This document shows, piece after piece, positions 1 to 6,846 of a stretch of DNA of 10,438 nt (positions within the stretch are counted from its first letter, which is position 1; each line of letters begins with the position of its first letter). The notes under the pieces were generated by a model that had not been told where the DNA came from, made no database searches, and worked only from the letters and a program-made list of their open reading frames with translations. Location of the stretch: positions 1 through 10,438 of the forward strand of contig JAICTR010000058.1 in NCBI GenBank assembly GCA_025936275.1. Direction: 5' to 3'. The position numbers and the translations under genes were made by a program. This DNA is from Burkholderiales bacterium. Lineage in GTDB: Bacteria; Pseudomonadota; Gammaproteobacteria; Burkholderiales; Usitatibacteraceae.

Positions 1-896
1 AGAAGGGACGCCAGCGCCAGTTCCACCAGTTCGATGTCGAGGCGCTCGGCTTCGAGGGGCCCGATGTGGACGCGGAGCAGATCGCGATGCTGGCGCGCCT
101 CTTCCGCGAGCTGGGCATCGAGGGCGTGGAGCTGCACATCAACTCGATCGCCGACGCCGCCGACCGCCGAGCCCACCGCGAGAAGCTGGTGGCGTACTTC
201 GAGAAGCACGCGCACGTGCTGGACGAGGACGCGCGCCGGCGCCTGCACACCAATCCGCTGCGCATCCTCGATTCGAAGAACCCGGCGATGCAGCAGATGA
301 TCGAGGGCGCGCCGCGGCTGCTCGACCACCTCGGCGATGCGGCCGCGGCGCACTTCGGCGAGCTCAAGGCGCTGCTGGACCAGGCGGGCCTGCGCTACAC
401 CGTGAACCCGCGGCTGGTGCGCGGCCTCGACTACTACAATCGCACCGTGTTCGAGTTCGTGAGCGGCGCGATCGGCGCGCAATCGACCCTCGCGGGCGGC
501 GGGCGCTACGACGCGCTCTTCGAGCAGCTGGGCGGCAAGCCCACGCCCGCCTGCGGCTTCGGCATGGGCGTCGAGCGCGCGATCCTCGCAATGCAGGCGG
601 CGGGCGCGGCGGCCGAGCCGGGCGTGGATGTCTTCGTGGTGCACGCCGGCGCGGCGGCCGGGGCGCAAGCGTGGCGCCTCGCCGAGGCGTGGCGCGACGC
701 GGGCCGCAACGTGCTGCTCGGCGCGGGCGGCAGCTTCAAGTCGCAGATGAAGAAGGCCGACGCGAGCGGCGCCCGGTTCGCCGTGATCATCGGCGAGGAC
801 GAGGTCGCATCGCGGCGCGTGACATTGAAACCGCTTCGCGGGGAAGGCGAGCAGCGCACGCTCGACCCCGCGCAAGCACTCCTGGAAGTGAGCTGA
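1..896 (+). CDS. hisS: Histidyl-tRNA synthetase, 3' part (5' end outside the window)
   Basis: Class II aminoacyl-tRNA synthetase that charges tRNA-His with histidine in the cytoplasm. The reading frame is open from base 3 and gives 297 residues. It begins at motif 2 (KGRQRQFHQF), so roughly the first 120 residues of a typical ~425-residue protein lie outside the window. Visible landmarks are the histidine-binding signature LVRGLDYYNRT (bases 414-446), GGRYDALFEQLGG, and motif 3 ACGFGMGVER (bases 549-578) with its arginine. These are followed by the C-terminal anticodon-binding domain, starting near DVFVVHAG and containing GSFKSQMKKAD. This domain and the LVRGLDYY signature separate it from its paralogue HisZ at 7957-9069. 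The stop is 1 nt before the next start, suggesting co-transcription with yfgM, bamB and der. Confidence 0.97.
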   Translation, partial: KGRQRQFHQFDVEALGFEGPDVDAEQIAMLARLFRELGIEGVELHINSIADAADRRAHREKLVAYFEKHAHVLDEDARRRLHTNPLRILDSKNPAMQQMIEGAPRLLDHLGDAAAAHFGELKALLDQAGLRYTVNPRLVRGLDYYNRTVFEFVSGAIGAQSTLAGGGRYDALFEQLGGKPTPACGFGMGVERAILAMQAAGAAAEPGVDVFVVHAGAAAGAQAWRLAEAWRDAGRNVLLGAGGSFKSQMKKADASGARFAVIIGEDEVASRRVTLKPLRGEGEQRTLDPAQALLEVS

Positions 897-897
897 G

Positions 898-1536
898 ATG
901 ACCGGATCGTACGATTTCGAGGAACAGGAACGCATCGCCGAGCTGAAGGCGTGGTGGGAGGACAATCGCTGGTACGTGATCGGCGCGATCGTGGCCGCGG
1001 TGCTGGTCTTCGCCGGCTACCGCGGCTGGACCTGGTGGAGCGCGCGCGCCGACATGGATGCCGCGGCGATGTTCCGTCCGGTCTCCGAGGCGATGAAGTC
1101 GGGCGACCCGAAGAAGATCACGCAGGCCGCCGATCCGCTGATCGACAAGCATCCGCGCTCCTATTTCGCCTCCGAGGCGGCGCTCGCCATCGCCAAGGCG
1201 GACTTCGAGAAGGGCGAGCTCGGCGACGCGCAGAAGCGCCTCGCCTGGGTGATGGATCACGGCGCGGAGACGCATCGCGGCATCGCGCGCCTGAGGCTCG
1301 CGGCGGTGCTCCTCGACCAGAAGAAGTACGACCAGGCGCTGAAGACGCTCGACGAGAACAAGGACGAGGCGTTCGCGGCGCCGGCGGCCGACCTGCGCGG
1401 CGACATCATGCTCGCGCAGGGACGCCTCGACGAAGCGCGCGCCGCCTACAAGGCCGCGATGGAGAAGGCCGGGCCGGGCAATCCCGTGCGCTCGGTCGCC
1501 GGCACGAAGCTCAACGCCCTGGGAGGCGCCGAATGA
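898..1536 (+). CDS. yfgM: YfgM-family ancillary SecYEG translocon subunit
   Basis: Membrane-anchored periplasmic protein of 212 residues, close to the ~206 of the E. coli protein. In E. coli, YfgM binds SecYEG together with the chaperone PpiD and helps newly exported proteins. The sequence shows a short acidic cytoplasmic N-terminus (FEEQERIAELKAWWEDN), one hydrophobic segment at about residues 25-44, then a helical periplasmic region with TPR-like pairs (for example QKRLAWVMDHGAETHRGIARLRLA and KKYDQALKTLDENKDEA). The ATG follows the hisS stop by 1 nt, with a GGAAG at 884-888 as a plausible ribosome binding site. Its stop overlaps the bamB start as ATGA. The position between hisS and bamB is the usual one for this family and supports the call. 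The function is inferred from the family. Confidence 0.93.
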   Translation: MTGSYDFEEQERIAELKAWWEDNRWYVIGAIVAAVLVFAGYRGWTWWSARADMDAAAMFRPVSEAMKSGDPKKITQAADPLIDKHPRSYFASEAALAIAKADFEKGELGDAQKRLAWVMDHGAETHRGIARLRLAAVLLDQKKYDQALKTLDENKDEAFAAPAADLRGDIMLAQGRLDEARAAYKAAMEKAGPGNPVRSVAGTKLNALGGAE

Positions 1537-2687
1537 GAATCGCGCTACGCGCCGCGGCGATCGCGCTCCTCGCGCTCGCCGCCGCCTGCGAGTCGTACAA
1601 CCCGCTGCGCTGGATGGGCGTCATCCACGGCCCCGCGCATCCGCCCACGCCGCTCGCGCCGATCGAGGCGAAGGTGACGCCCAGCGCGGTCTGGCGCGCG
1701 AGCGTCGGCAAGGGAATGGGCCTGCACCTGCGCCCCGCGATCGCCGGGGGCAAGGTGTACGCCGCCGCGGCCGACGGCACGATCACCATCCTCGCCGAGG
1801 ACGACGGGCACGTGCTCTCGAAGATCGAGACGAAGAAACCGATCGCCGGCGGCCTCGAGGTCGCGGAGGACGGCACCATCCTCGCCGGGACGCTCAAGGG
1901 CGAGGTGATCGCGGTCGAGCCGTCGGGCAAGGTGCGCTGGGCCTCGCACGTCGCGGGCGAGGTGATCGCGCCGCCCGCCGTGTCGCGCAACATCGTCGTC
2001 GCGCGCACCGCCGACGGGCGCCTCTTCGGCTTCTCGCTCACGGACGGCAAGCGCCTCTGGGTCTACCAGCGCCCGACACCGTCGCTCCTGCTGCGCAGCC
2101 CCGCGGGCGTGCTCGCCATCGGCGGCGACGTGGTCGCGGGCTACCCCAACGGCAAGCTCATCGCGCTCGACCTCGACGACGGCAAGCTGGTGTGGGAAGT
2201 GACGGTGACGCAGCCGCGCGGCGCGACGGAGCTCGAGCGCATCGCCGACGTCGCGGGATTGCCGGTGATCGACGGCGCGAACATCTGCGCCGCCGCGTAC
2301 CAGGGAAAGGTCGCGTGCTTCGAGATCTCGACCCGCACCGCGGTGTGGTCGCGCGAGATCTCCACGGCGCGCTCGCTTGCGATCGACGCGAAGAACCTCT
2401 ACCTCGTCGACGACACAGGCGCCGTCCACGCGCTCGACAAGAAGGCCGGCGCGAGCGTCTGGAAGCAGGAAAAGCTGCTCTATCGGGACCTCACGGCGCC
2501 GGTGGTCTTCGACGGCAAGGTCGTGGTCGGCGACCTGCAGGGCTTCGTGCACGTGCTCTCGCCCGACGACGGGGCGCTCGTCGGACGCCTCGCCACCGAC
2601 GGCACGGCGGTCGTCTCGCTCGTCTCGGGGCTTTCCGGCCTCTACGTGCAGACCGCGGGAGGGGCGGTCCTTCGCGTCCGCTACTGA
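1533..2687 (+). CDS. bamB: Outer membrane assembly lipoprotein BamB
   Basis: Lipoprotein of the BAM complex, which inserts beta-barrel proteins into the outer membrane. BamB docks on the POTRA domains of BamA. The protein has 384 residues (E. coli about 392). A type II signal peptide with lipobox L-A-A-A-C puts the lipidated cysteine at residue 19; the residue after it is Glu, so no Asp+2 inner-membrane retention signal is seen. The rest is a repeated beta-propeller of PQQ type (DGKRLWVYQ, DDGKLVWEV, KAGASVWKQ). Conserved stretches include SLLLRSP (184-190, the region that contacts BamA in E. coli), ATELERIADVAGLP (231-244) and VVGDLQGFVHVL (331-342). The start is fixed by the signal peptide and by GGGAGG at 1521-1526, 6 nt upstream. 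The same frame is open far upstream inside yfgM, but that stretch is only a shadow. Confidence 0.96.
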   Translation: MRIALRAAAIALLALAAACESYNPLRWMGVIHGPAHPPTPLAPIEAKVTPSAVWRASVGKGMGLHLRPAIAGGKVYAAAADGTITILAEDDGHVLSKIETKKPIAGGLEVAEDGTILAGTLKGEVIAVEPSGKVRWASHVAGEVIAPPAVSRNIVVARTADGRLFGFSLTDGKRLWVYQRPTPSLLLRSPAGVLAIGGDVVAGYPNGKLIALDLDDGKLVWEVTVTQPRGATELERIADVAGLPVIDGANICAAAYQGKVACFEISTRTAVWSREISTARSLAIDAKNLYLVDDTGAVHALDKKAGASVWKQEKLLYRDLTAPVVFDGKVVVGDLQGFVHVLSPDDGALVGRLATDGTAVVSLVSGLSGLYVQTAGGAVLRVRY

Positions 2688-4082
2688 GTGAAACCGACCC
2701 TGGTCCTCGTCGGACGACCCAACGTCGGCAAGTCGACGCTCTTCAATCGCCTCACGCGCTCGCGCGACGCGCTGGTGGCGGACCTGCCCGGCCTCACGCG
2801 CGACCGCCATTACGGGCGCGGGCGCCTGGGCGACAAGCCCTTCATCGTGGTCGATACCGGCGGCTTCGAGCCGGTGGCGAAGGAGGGCATCCTCTCGGAG
2901 ATGGCGCGCCAGGCGCGCGAGGCGATCGCCGAGGCCGATGCCATCGTGTTCCTCACCGACGCGCGCGCCGGGCTCACGCCCCAGGACAAGCGCATCGCGC
3001 AGCAGCTGCGCGAGGCGCGGGTGCCGGTGATCCTCGCGGTGAACAAGGCGGAGGGCATGCGCGAGGAGATCGCCGGGGCGGAGTTCCACGAGCTCGCACT
3101 CGGCGAGCCGCGCGCGATCTCGGCCGAGCACGGCGAGGGCGTGCGCGCGCTGGTCGAGGAGGCGCTCGCGCCTTTCGAGGCGGAGCCCGGCGAGGAGGCG
3201 GAACCCGAGCATCCGCGGGTCGCGATCGTCGGACGTCCCAACGTCGGCAAGTCCACGCTCGTGAACCGCCTGCTCGGCGAGGAGCGCGTCATCGCGTTCG
3301 ACCAGCCGGGCACGACCCGCGACGCGATCGAGGTCGAGCTGGAGCGCGACGGGCGCCGCTACACGCTCATCGATACCGCGGGAATACGCCGCAAGGGCAA
3401 GGTGTTCGAATCGGTGGAGAAGTTCTCCGTGGTGAAGACCCTGCAGGCGATCGAGCGCGCCAACGTCGTGGTGCTCGTGGTCGATGCCGCGGCCGACATC
3501 GCGGACCAGGATGCCCACATCGGCGGCTACATCCTCGAGGCGGGCCGGGCGCTGGTGGTGGCGGTGAACAAATCGGACGCGATCGACGCGCAGAAGCGCA
3601 AGGACGTGCAGACCGACCTCGAGAGGAAGCTGCAATTCCTCGATTTCGCCGCGTTCGTGCCGATCTCGGCGCTGCGCGGCACCGGCATCAAGCCGCTGCT
3701 CGGCGCGGTGGACGGCGCCTTCGCCGCGGCGATGGCGAAGCTTTCCACGCCGCGCCTCACGCGCGCGCTGCAGGCGGCGATCGTGCAGCAGCAGCCGCCG
3801 ATGTCCGGGCGCTTCCGGCCGAAAATGCGCTACGCGCACCAGGGCGGCTCCAACCCGCCCATCATCGTGATCCACGGCAGCGGGCTCGATGGCGTGAAGG
3901 CGCCGTACAAGCGCTACCTGGAGAACACCTTCCAGAAGGCGTTCAAGCTGAAGGGGACGCCGCTGCGCATCGAGCTGCGCTCGGCGGCCAATCCCTACGA
4001 AGGGCGGCGCAAGCCGCTCACGGAAAAGCAGGACGCGCAGCGGCGGCGCCGCAAGATCGTCTCCAAGCGGCGCTATGGGTGA
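2688..4082 (+). CDS. der: Ribosome-associated GTPase Der (EngA), double G domain
   Basis: Essential GTPase needed for late assembly of the 50S ribosomal subunit. The 464 residues hold two tandem G domains and a C-terminal KH-like domain. Domain 1 has GRPNVGKST (9-17), DTGG (56-59) and NKAE (119-122). Domain 2 has GRPNVGKST (182-190), the TTRD switch (209-212), DTAG (229-232) and NKSD (294-297). The KH-like part spans about 355-440 (RLTRALQAAI, GSNPPIIVIHG, NPYEGRRKPL), followed by a basic tail rich in Arg and Lys. The start is GTG at 2688, directly after the bamB stop with no gap and no clear ribosome binding site, so translation is probably coupled to bamB. The first G4 motif ends in Glu instead of the usual Asp, which I recall being common in betaproteobacterial Der. 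Confidence 0.97.
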   Translation: MKPTLVLVGRPNVGKSTLFNRLTRSRDALVADLPGLTRDRHYGRGRLGDKPFIVVDTGGFEPVAKEGILSEMARQAREAIAEADAIVFLTDARAGLTPQDKRIAQQLREARVPVILAVNKAEGMREEIAGAEFHELALGEPRAISAEHGEGVRALVEEALAPFEAEPGEEAEPEHPRVAIVGRPNVGKSTLVNRLLGEERVIAFDQPGTTRDAIEVELERDGRRYTLIDTAGIRRKGKVFESVEKFSVVKTLQAIERANVVVLVVDAAADIADQDAHIGGYILEAGRALVVAVNKSDAIDAQKRKDVQTDLERKLQFLDFAAFVPISALRGTGIKPLLGAVDGAFAAAMAKLSTPRLTRALQAAIVQQQPPMSGRFRPKMRYAHQGGSNPPIIVIHGSGLDGVKAPYKRYLENTFQKAFKLKGTPLRIELRSAANPYEGRRKPLTEKQDAQRRRRKIVSKRRYG

Positions 4083-4197
4083 GGTAGGAACCACTTGCGG
4101 CCGCCGGGGTCAGTCGGCGGGGCCTGTATACTTGGGCTTGCAGGTGAACGGCCCGGCGTAGACCGGGAAACCCGAGGTTTCGAAAAGGGGCAGAACA
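4083..4197 (+). promoter_or_regulatory. der-hfq intergenic region: probable hfq promoter and leader
   Basis: This 115-bp gap is the largest before any gene in the window and the most likely place for a new promoter. TATACT at 4127-4132 is a good -10 hexamer, preceded directly by TG, but no -35 is seen at 16-18 nt. TTGCGG (4095-4100) is 26 nt away, too far. Upstream, CCGCC (4101-4105) and GGCGG (4116-4120) could form a 5-bp stem without a T-tract, so it is at best a weak terminator for der. Downstream are two small hairpins in tandem: CCCGG/CCGGG (4152-4156, 4163-4167) and AAACC/GGTTT (4168-4172, 4176-4180). Then comes AAGGGG (4185-4190), 7 nt before the hfq ATG. The start site and the role of the hairpins are inference. 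Confidence 0.4.
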
Positions 4198-4437
4198 ATG
4201 AGCAACAAGGGCCAACTGCTGCAGGACCCGTTCCTCAACACGCTGCGCAAGGAGCACGTCCCCGTCTCCATCTACCTGGTGAACGGCATCAAGCTTCAGG
4301 GACAGATCGAATCGTTCGACCAGTACGTGGTGCTCCTCAAGAACACCGTGACCCAGATGGTTTACAAGCACGCGATCTCCACGGTGGTCCCCGCCCGTCC
4401 GGTCACGGTCCCGATTGAGCATTCCCCGGAATCCTGA
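4198..4437 (+). CDS. hfq: RNA chaperone Hfq
   Basis: Hexameric Sm-like RNA chaperone that pairs small RNAs with target mRNAs and affects mRNA stability. The 79-residue sequence is almost entirely the Sm core. QDPFLNTLRKEHVPVSIYLVNG holds the N-terminal helix and Q9, D10 of the proximal face. It is followed by IKLQGQIESFDQY (Sm1) and YKHAISTVVP (Sm2, with Y56, K57, H58). The lateral rim patch reads R17-K18-E19-H20 rather than the R-R-E-R of E. coli, and the C-terminal tail is only about 10 residues, ending in acidic and serine residues. Both features are typical of betaproteobacterial Hfq as I know it and suggest a weaker rim interaction. A good ribosome binding site (AAGGGG) precedes the ATG. 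The last 23 nt overlap the hflX start. Confidence 0.98.
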   Translation: MSNKGQLLQDPFLNTLRKEHVPVSIYLVNGIKLQGQIESFDQYVVLLKNTVTQMVYKHAISTVVPARPVTVPIEHSPES

Positions 4438-5560
4438 GCGCTCGCGCGCGATCCTCGTAAGCCTCGTCATCGGCCGCCCCATCGCCCCGGACGACCGGGC
4501 CGAGGAAGCCGCGCGCCTGGTGGAGAGCGCCGGCGCGCAGGTCGCGGAAGTGATTCGCGGACGGCGCGACCGGCCCGATGCGGCCACCTTCGCCGGTTCC
4601 GGAAAGGTCGACGAGATCCGCATGGCGCTGCGCGAGCATCGCGCGGACGTCGTGGTTTTCGACCAGCAGCTTTCCGCGGCGCAGGTGAGGAACCTCGAGC
4701 GCTCGCTCTCCGAAGGCGGCCCGAGCGTGCGGGTCTTCGACCGCACCGACGTGATCCTCGACATCTTCGCGCAGCGCGCGCGCTCCCACGAGGGCAAGCT
4801 GCAGGTCGAGCTCGCGCGCCTCGAGCACCTGTCCACGCGCCTGGTGCGCGGCTGGACGCACTTGGAGCGCCAGCGCGGCTCGCTCGGCAAGACCGGCGGC
4901 CCGGGCGAAAAGCAGATCGAACTGGACCGGCGCATGATCGGCGAGCGCGTGAAGAAGCTGCGCGAGAAGATCCGCAAGGTGGGCAAGGTCCGCGCGACGC
5001 AGCGCGCCGGGCGCACCCGCTCGGGCGTGCTGCGCGTGGCGCTGGTGGGCTATACCAACGCCGGCAAGTCGACGCTCTTCAACCGCATCGCGCGCTCCGG
5101 CGCCTACGTCGCCGACCAGCTCTTCGCGACGCTCGATACCACGACCCGCCGCGTGTACCTCGGCGAGGGCGCGAGCATCGCGCTCTCCGATACCGTGGGC
5201 TTCATCCGCGACCTGCCGCACAGCCTGGTCGATGCGTTCCGCGCGACGCTCGAGGAGACGATCCAGGCCGACCTGCTGCTGCACGTCGTGGACAGCGCGA
5301 GCCCGGAGCGCGAAGAGCACGTGGCCGCGGTGAACGCGGTGCTCGCCGAAATCGACGCGGCGCAGGTGCCGCAGGTGCTGGTGCTCAACCAGATCGATCG
5401 CGTGCCCGGGCTCCAGCCCGAGGTGGTGCGCGACGCGTATGGTAAGATCTTGAATATCAAGGTGAGTGCATTCACCGGCGCAGGCATCGACGCGCTGCGC
5501 GAAGTGCTGGCCGAGGCGGCGCGGGGAGAATCTCCCGGCTCGCTCGCCACCGCCGCCTGA
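4415..5560 (+). CDS. hflX: Ribosome-splitting GTPase HflX
   Basis: GTPase that binds the 50S subunit and splits stalled or heat-damaged 70S ribosomes. It has 381 residues, shorter than the ~426 of E. coli. The N-terminal HflX domain (about 10-130) has GSGKVDEI, VFDQQLSAAQVRNLE and DRTDVILDIFAQRARSHEG. A helical linker carries the family signature GGPGEKQIELDRR (161-173). The G domain has GYTNAGKST (212-220), DTVGF (259-263) and NQID (325-328) in place of NKxD, a substitution I recall in relatives. The start chosen is TTG at 4415, inside hfq. The frame is the conserved one and the next in-frame GTG (about residue 36) would delete part of the conserved domain. No ribosome binding site is seen before TTG, so coupling to hfq translation is likely. 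Confidence 0.95.
   Translation: MSIPRNPERSRAILVSLVIGRPIAPDDRAEEAARLVESAGAQVAEVIRGRRDRPDAATFAGSGKVDEIRMALREHRADVVVFDQQLSAAQVRNLERSLSEGGPSVRVFDRTDVILDIFAQRARSHEGKLQVELARLEHLSTRLVRGWTHLERQRGSLGKTGGPGEKQIELDRRMIGERVKKLREKIRKVGKVRATQRAGRTRSGVLRVALVGYTNAGKSTLFNRIARSGAYVADQLFATLDTTTRRVYLGEGASIALSDTVGFIRDLPHSLVDAFRATLEETIQADLLLHVVDSASPEREEHVAAVNAVLAEIDAAQVPQVLVLNQIDRVPGLQPEVVRDAYGKILNIKVSAFTGAGIDALREVLAEAARGESPGSLATAA
5438..5474 (+). other. AT-rich island inside the 3' part of hflX
   Basis: About 37 nt coding for YGKILNIKVSAF contain 13 G/C bases, in a gene that is otherwise about two-thirds or more G/C. The codons used here (TAT, GGT, TTG, AAT, AGT, GCA) are rare elsewhere in the window. The stretch is intact coding sequence. 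Whether it has another role (an internal promoter for hflK, or an RNA processing site) cannot be told; I could not fit a convincing -35/-10 pair on either strand. Confidence 0.35.
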
Positions 5561-5565
5561 ACACC

Positions 5566-5622
5566 GGGGACAGACCCCGTCCAGAAAAAATCGCTAACGC
5601 CTAGTCATCGGGGTCTGGCCCC
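5566..5622. repeat. Inverted repeat pair in the hflX-hflK gap (dispersed GGGGTCTG-type repeat)
   Basis: The 68-bp gap between hflX and hflK holds GGGGACAGACCCC (5566-5578) and GGGGTCTGGCCCC (5610-5622), separated by 31 nt that include a run of six A. The arms are reverse complements at 12 of 13 positions, so the transcript could fold into a long stem with one A-G mismatch. Each arm is also close to an interrupted palindrome by itself (GGGG...CCCC). From memory, GGGGTCTGNCCCC elements are scattered through many beta- and gammaproteobacterial genomes and resemble REP-type repeats mobilised by IS200-like transposases; I could not check copy number. The right arm ends 6 nt before the hflK ATG and fills the place where a ribosome binding site would normally be. 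Confidence 0.7.
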
Positions 5623-5628
5623 ATCCAT

Positions 5629-6846
5629 ATGCCGCCGAACGATCCCCAGTGGGGAAAGAAAGACAACGAGGGTCCGCCGGACCTCGACGAGATCCTGAGG
5701 AAGCTGCAGCAGAAGATCGCGGGGCTGCTCGGGTTCCGCCCGCGCGGCCCGTCCACGCCGACGGGCGGCTCGCATTACGGTGCGGCGGTGGGCGGCGGCG
5801 CGGCGCTGGTGATCCTCCTCGTGCTCGCGGTGTGGCTCGCGAGCGGCTTCTACATCGTCGACGAGGGCAAGCGCGGCGTGGTGCTGCGCTTCGGCAAGTA
5901 CCTCGAGACCACGATGCCCGGCGCGCGCTGGCACATGCCCTATCCGGTCGAATCCGTCGAGGTGGTGGACGTCGCGCGCGTGCGCCCGGTCGAGGTCGGC
6001 TACCGCGGCAACACCAAGAACAAGCAGCCGCAGGAAGCGCTGATGCTCACCGACGACGAGAACATCGTCGACGTGCAGTTCGCGGTGCAGTACAACATCA
6101 AGAGTCCCGAGGACTACCTCTTCAACAACAAGGATCCGGACGACAACGTGCGCCAGGCCGCCGAGACCGCGATCCGCGAGGTGGTGGGCAAGAACAAGAT
6201 GGACTTCGTGCTCTCCGCCGGCCGCAGCGAGGTCGCCGCGCAGGTGAAGACCCTCATGCAGCAGATCCTCGACCGCTACAAGACCGGCATCCTGGTGACC
6301 TCGGTGAACCTGCAGAACACGCAGGCGCCCGATCCCGTGCTGCCCGCCTTCGAGGACGTCGTGCGCGCGCAGCAGGACCTGCAGCGCTTCAAGAACGAGG
6401 GCCAGGCGTACGCGAACGACGTGGTGCCCAAGGCGCGCGGCGTCGCGGCGCGCCTCATGGAGGAGGCGAACGGCTACCGCCAGAGCGTGATCGCCAACGC
6501 GCAGGGCGATGCGGCGCGCTTCAACCAGATCCTCACCGAGTACGAGCGCGCGCCCGCCGTGACCCGCGAGCGCATGTACCTGGAGGCGATGCAGCACATC
6601 CTTTCTTCCACCAGCAAGGTGGTCGTCGATACCAAGGCCGCGGGCGGGCAGAGCCTGCTCTATCTCCCGATCGACAAGCTGATGCAGCGCTCGGGCGCGC
6701 CGTCGTCCTCCGCCACGGTGAGCGTGCCTGAAGGCACCACGATCCGGCCCGGCTCCGGCGACAACACGTCGTCGTCATCCTCGGGCGGCGGCTCGGACCT
6801 TTCGCGGCGCGACGCCCTGCGCTCGCGCGACCGGGAGTCGCGATGA
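5629..6846 (+). CDS. hflK: FtsH modulator HflK (SPFH/band 7 membrane protein)
   Basis: HflK forms, with HflC, the large membrane cage around the FtsH protease and limits its action on membrane proteins. The 405 residues start with a short hydrophilic, Gly/Pro-containing region with the family block GPPDLDEILRKLQQKI (15-30). One transmembrane segment follows at about 51-75, then the SPFH/band 7 domain from YIVDEGKRGVVLRFGKYLE, with the typical LTDDENIVDVQFAVQYNIK and the coiled-coil part around AYANDVVPKARGVAARLMEEANGYRQ. The C-terminus is a low-complexity Ser/Gly tail followed by charged residues. ATG 5629 is the only start after an in-frame TAG at 5602-5604 that keeps the conserved N-terminus. 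No ribosome binding site is visible at the usual distance. The stop overlaps the hflC start as ATGA. Confidence 0.96.
   Translation: MPPNDPQWGKKDNEGPPDLDEILRKLQQKIAGLLGFRPRGPSTPTGGSHYGAAVGGGAALVILLVLAVWLASGFYIVDEGKRGVVLRFGKYLETTMPGARWHMPYPVESVEVVDVARVRPVEVGYRGNTKNKQPQEALMLTDDENIVDVQFAVQYNIKSPEDYLFNNKDPDDNVRQAAETAIREVVGKNKMDFVLSAGRSEVAAQVKTLMQQILDRYKTGILVTSVNLQNTQAPDPVLPAFEDVVRAQQDLQRFKNEGQAYANDVVPKARGVAARLMEEANGYRQSVIANAQGDAARFNQILTEYERAPAVTRERMYLEAMQHILSSTSKVVVDTKAAGGQSLLYLPIDKLMQRSGAPSSSATVSVPEGTTIRPGSGDNTSSSSSGGGSDLSRRDALRSRDRESR

Noticed and set aside
2192..4087. 631-codon open frame on the plus strand, overlapping bamB and der out of frame
   Set aside because: The product is an Arg/Gly/Ala-rich low-complexity string with fragments that are frame-shifted Der motifs. 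The Der frame has every family motif.
1545..4094. 849-codon open frame on the minus strand, opposite bamB and der
   Set aside because: It is antisense to two well-recognised genes. Its product is dominated by Arg, Ala, His, Asp and Leu in the pattern expected from reading GC-rich codons backwards, with no domain I recognise. Long antisense frames are normal at this base composition.
4106..4120. GGGGTCAG before hfq as a third copy of the GGGGTCTG-type repeat
   Set aside because: Only the first half resembles the repeat; the expected CCCC half is replaced by CGGCGG. Probably chance.
4121..4142. Sigma-54-like promoter ending in TTGCA before hfq
   Set aside because: The bases 10 nt before the GC of TTGCA are AT, not GG, so the -24 element is missing.
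5524..5536. GGGAGA-A-TCTCCC palindrome near the end of hflX as a terminator
   Set aside because: It lies within coding sequence, leaves no workable loop without losing pairs, and has no T-tract.
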